From contig CAMLLF010000026.1 in assembly GCA_946480705.1 (NCBI GenBank), positions 1-13,537 on the forward strand: a stretch of DNA of 13,537 bases, given 5' to 3'. Positions 13,083 through 13,537 of this stretch are shown one piece after another. The notes beneath the pieces were generated by a model, which did no database searches, had not been told where the DNA came from, and saw only the letters and a list, made by a program, of their open reading frames with translations. The position numbers and the translations under genes are program-made. Each line of letters opens with the position of its first letter. Within the stretch, counting starts at the first letter, position 1. The stretch comes from an uncultured Lysobacteraceae bacterium (GTDB taxonomy: Bacteria; Pseudomonadota; Gammaproteobacteria; Xanthomonadales; Rhodanobacteraceae).

Positions 13083-13537
13083 TCAGCCGGACAGCAACCG
13101 AATCGCCAGCCACCCCGGAAGACCGATATAGAAGGCCACGCGACTTAGCACTGTCAGCGTACGGCGCGCCGCGTCGGCACGTGCCGGCCATTGCAGCATC
13201 GCCACGTGCATGGACTCGACCACGATGCGCAGCACCGCGGCGAACAGCATCAGGCCGATGGACCAGGCGGCCCACCAGACCAGCAGTCCGGTGAACCATG
13301 CCACTAATCCATAGGTATACAACTCACCGAACGTCCCACCGAAGGCGATGTACTGGTGCAAGCGGAATGCCGGCAGCGCCGGAAGCAGCGGGAACAGCAC
13401 GAACTTGACCAGTGGATGATCGAGCCGCGGCCAAGTCGCTCGCGCGCGCGCCGTGGCGTAGTCGGCCATGCGTGTCGAGATCGCGTCGGCGACCTTCACG
13501 GTCGATCCGGCATCGGTCAGCGCGCGCAGCAGCGCGT
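13083..13537 (-). CDS. Membrane protein of unknown function, partial (start outside window)
   Basis: The frame is open from the right edge to TGA at 13083-13085, giving at least 150 residues. A GTG at 13499 could start a 138-aa form, but it has only a weak ribosome site and the frame continues with protein-like sequence (LLRALTDAGSTVKVADAIST), so the real start is probably beyond the window. There are three to four hydrophobic segments: around FVLFPLLPALPAF, LYTYGLVAWFTGLLVWWAAW with SIGLMLFAAVLRIV, and a last VAFYIGLPGWLAIRLL. Trp and Arg are frequent at the membrane edges. I do not recognise the family. Its end is 4 bp from the convergent PPOX gene. Confidence 0.7.
   Translation of the reverse strand, partial: ALLRALTDAGSTVKVADAISTRMADYATARARATWPRLDHPLVKFVLFPLLPALPAFRLHQYIAFGGTFGELYTYGLVAWFTGLLVWWAAWSIGLMLFAAVLRIVVESMHVAMLQWPARADAARRTLTVLSRVAFYIGLPGWLAIRLLSG

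Overview
The window is GC-rich, gene-dense bacterial chromosome. Gene content and order (mrp/apbC-dcd running away from metG, rnfB-type genes after metG, a DUF6249-ECF sigma module, a DUF979-pcp pair) suggest a gammaproteobacterium, most likely Lysobacterales (Xanthomonadales), for example a Rhodanobacteraceae-like lineage. That placement is inference from gene families and synteny recalled from memory; there is no rRNA or other taxonomic marker here. No tRNA, rRNA, CRISPR array, insertion sequence or phage gene was found.

Layout. (1) 1-765, plus strand: the 3' end of a DUF979 membrane protein gene, overlapping pcp (pyroglutamyl-peptidase) by ATGA. (2) 907-5197, minus strand: a run of six genes read from right to left. 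It begins with mrp/apbC (Fe-S cluster carrier ATPase) and dcd (dCTP deaminase), followed by four small exported proteins of unclear role: an ExbD-like lipoprotein, a 108-aa periplasmic protein, a MalM-like protein and a six-cysteine secreted protein. (3) 5341-9273, plus strand: a cysteine-rich lipoprotein, metG (methionyl-tRNA synthetase with C-terminal tRNA-binding domain), a divergent RnfA-like membrane protein and RnfB, the last two overlapping. No other rnf subunit lies in the window. (4) 9391-12218, minus strand: a serine hydrolase of the beta-lactamase/DD-peptidase fold, then a tight three-gene set of DUF6249 membrane protein, ECF sigma factor and short two-TM probable anti-sigma protein, with overlapping ends. 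This block looks less GC-rich by eye than its surroundings. (5) 12479-13078, plus strand: a PPOX-family FMN split-barrel protein, convergent with a partial membrane protein gene that runs off the right edge.

Most of the window is housekeeping with small exported proteins around it. I see no complete undescribed defence or biosynthetic system. The best leads are the RnfA homologue without the expected intramembrane [2Fe-2S] cysteines paired with an orphan RnfB, back-to-back opposite-strand G-quadruplex motifs in the lipoprotein-metG gap, a lipoprotein carrying an ExbD/TolR-like periplasmic domain with no transmembrane helix, and the sigma/anti-sigma/DUF6249 module. All intergenic gaps are under 300 bp; the largest (5800-6072 and 12219-12478) contain the structured repeats listed.
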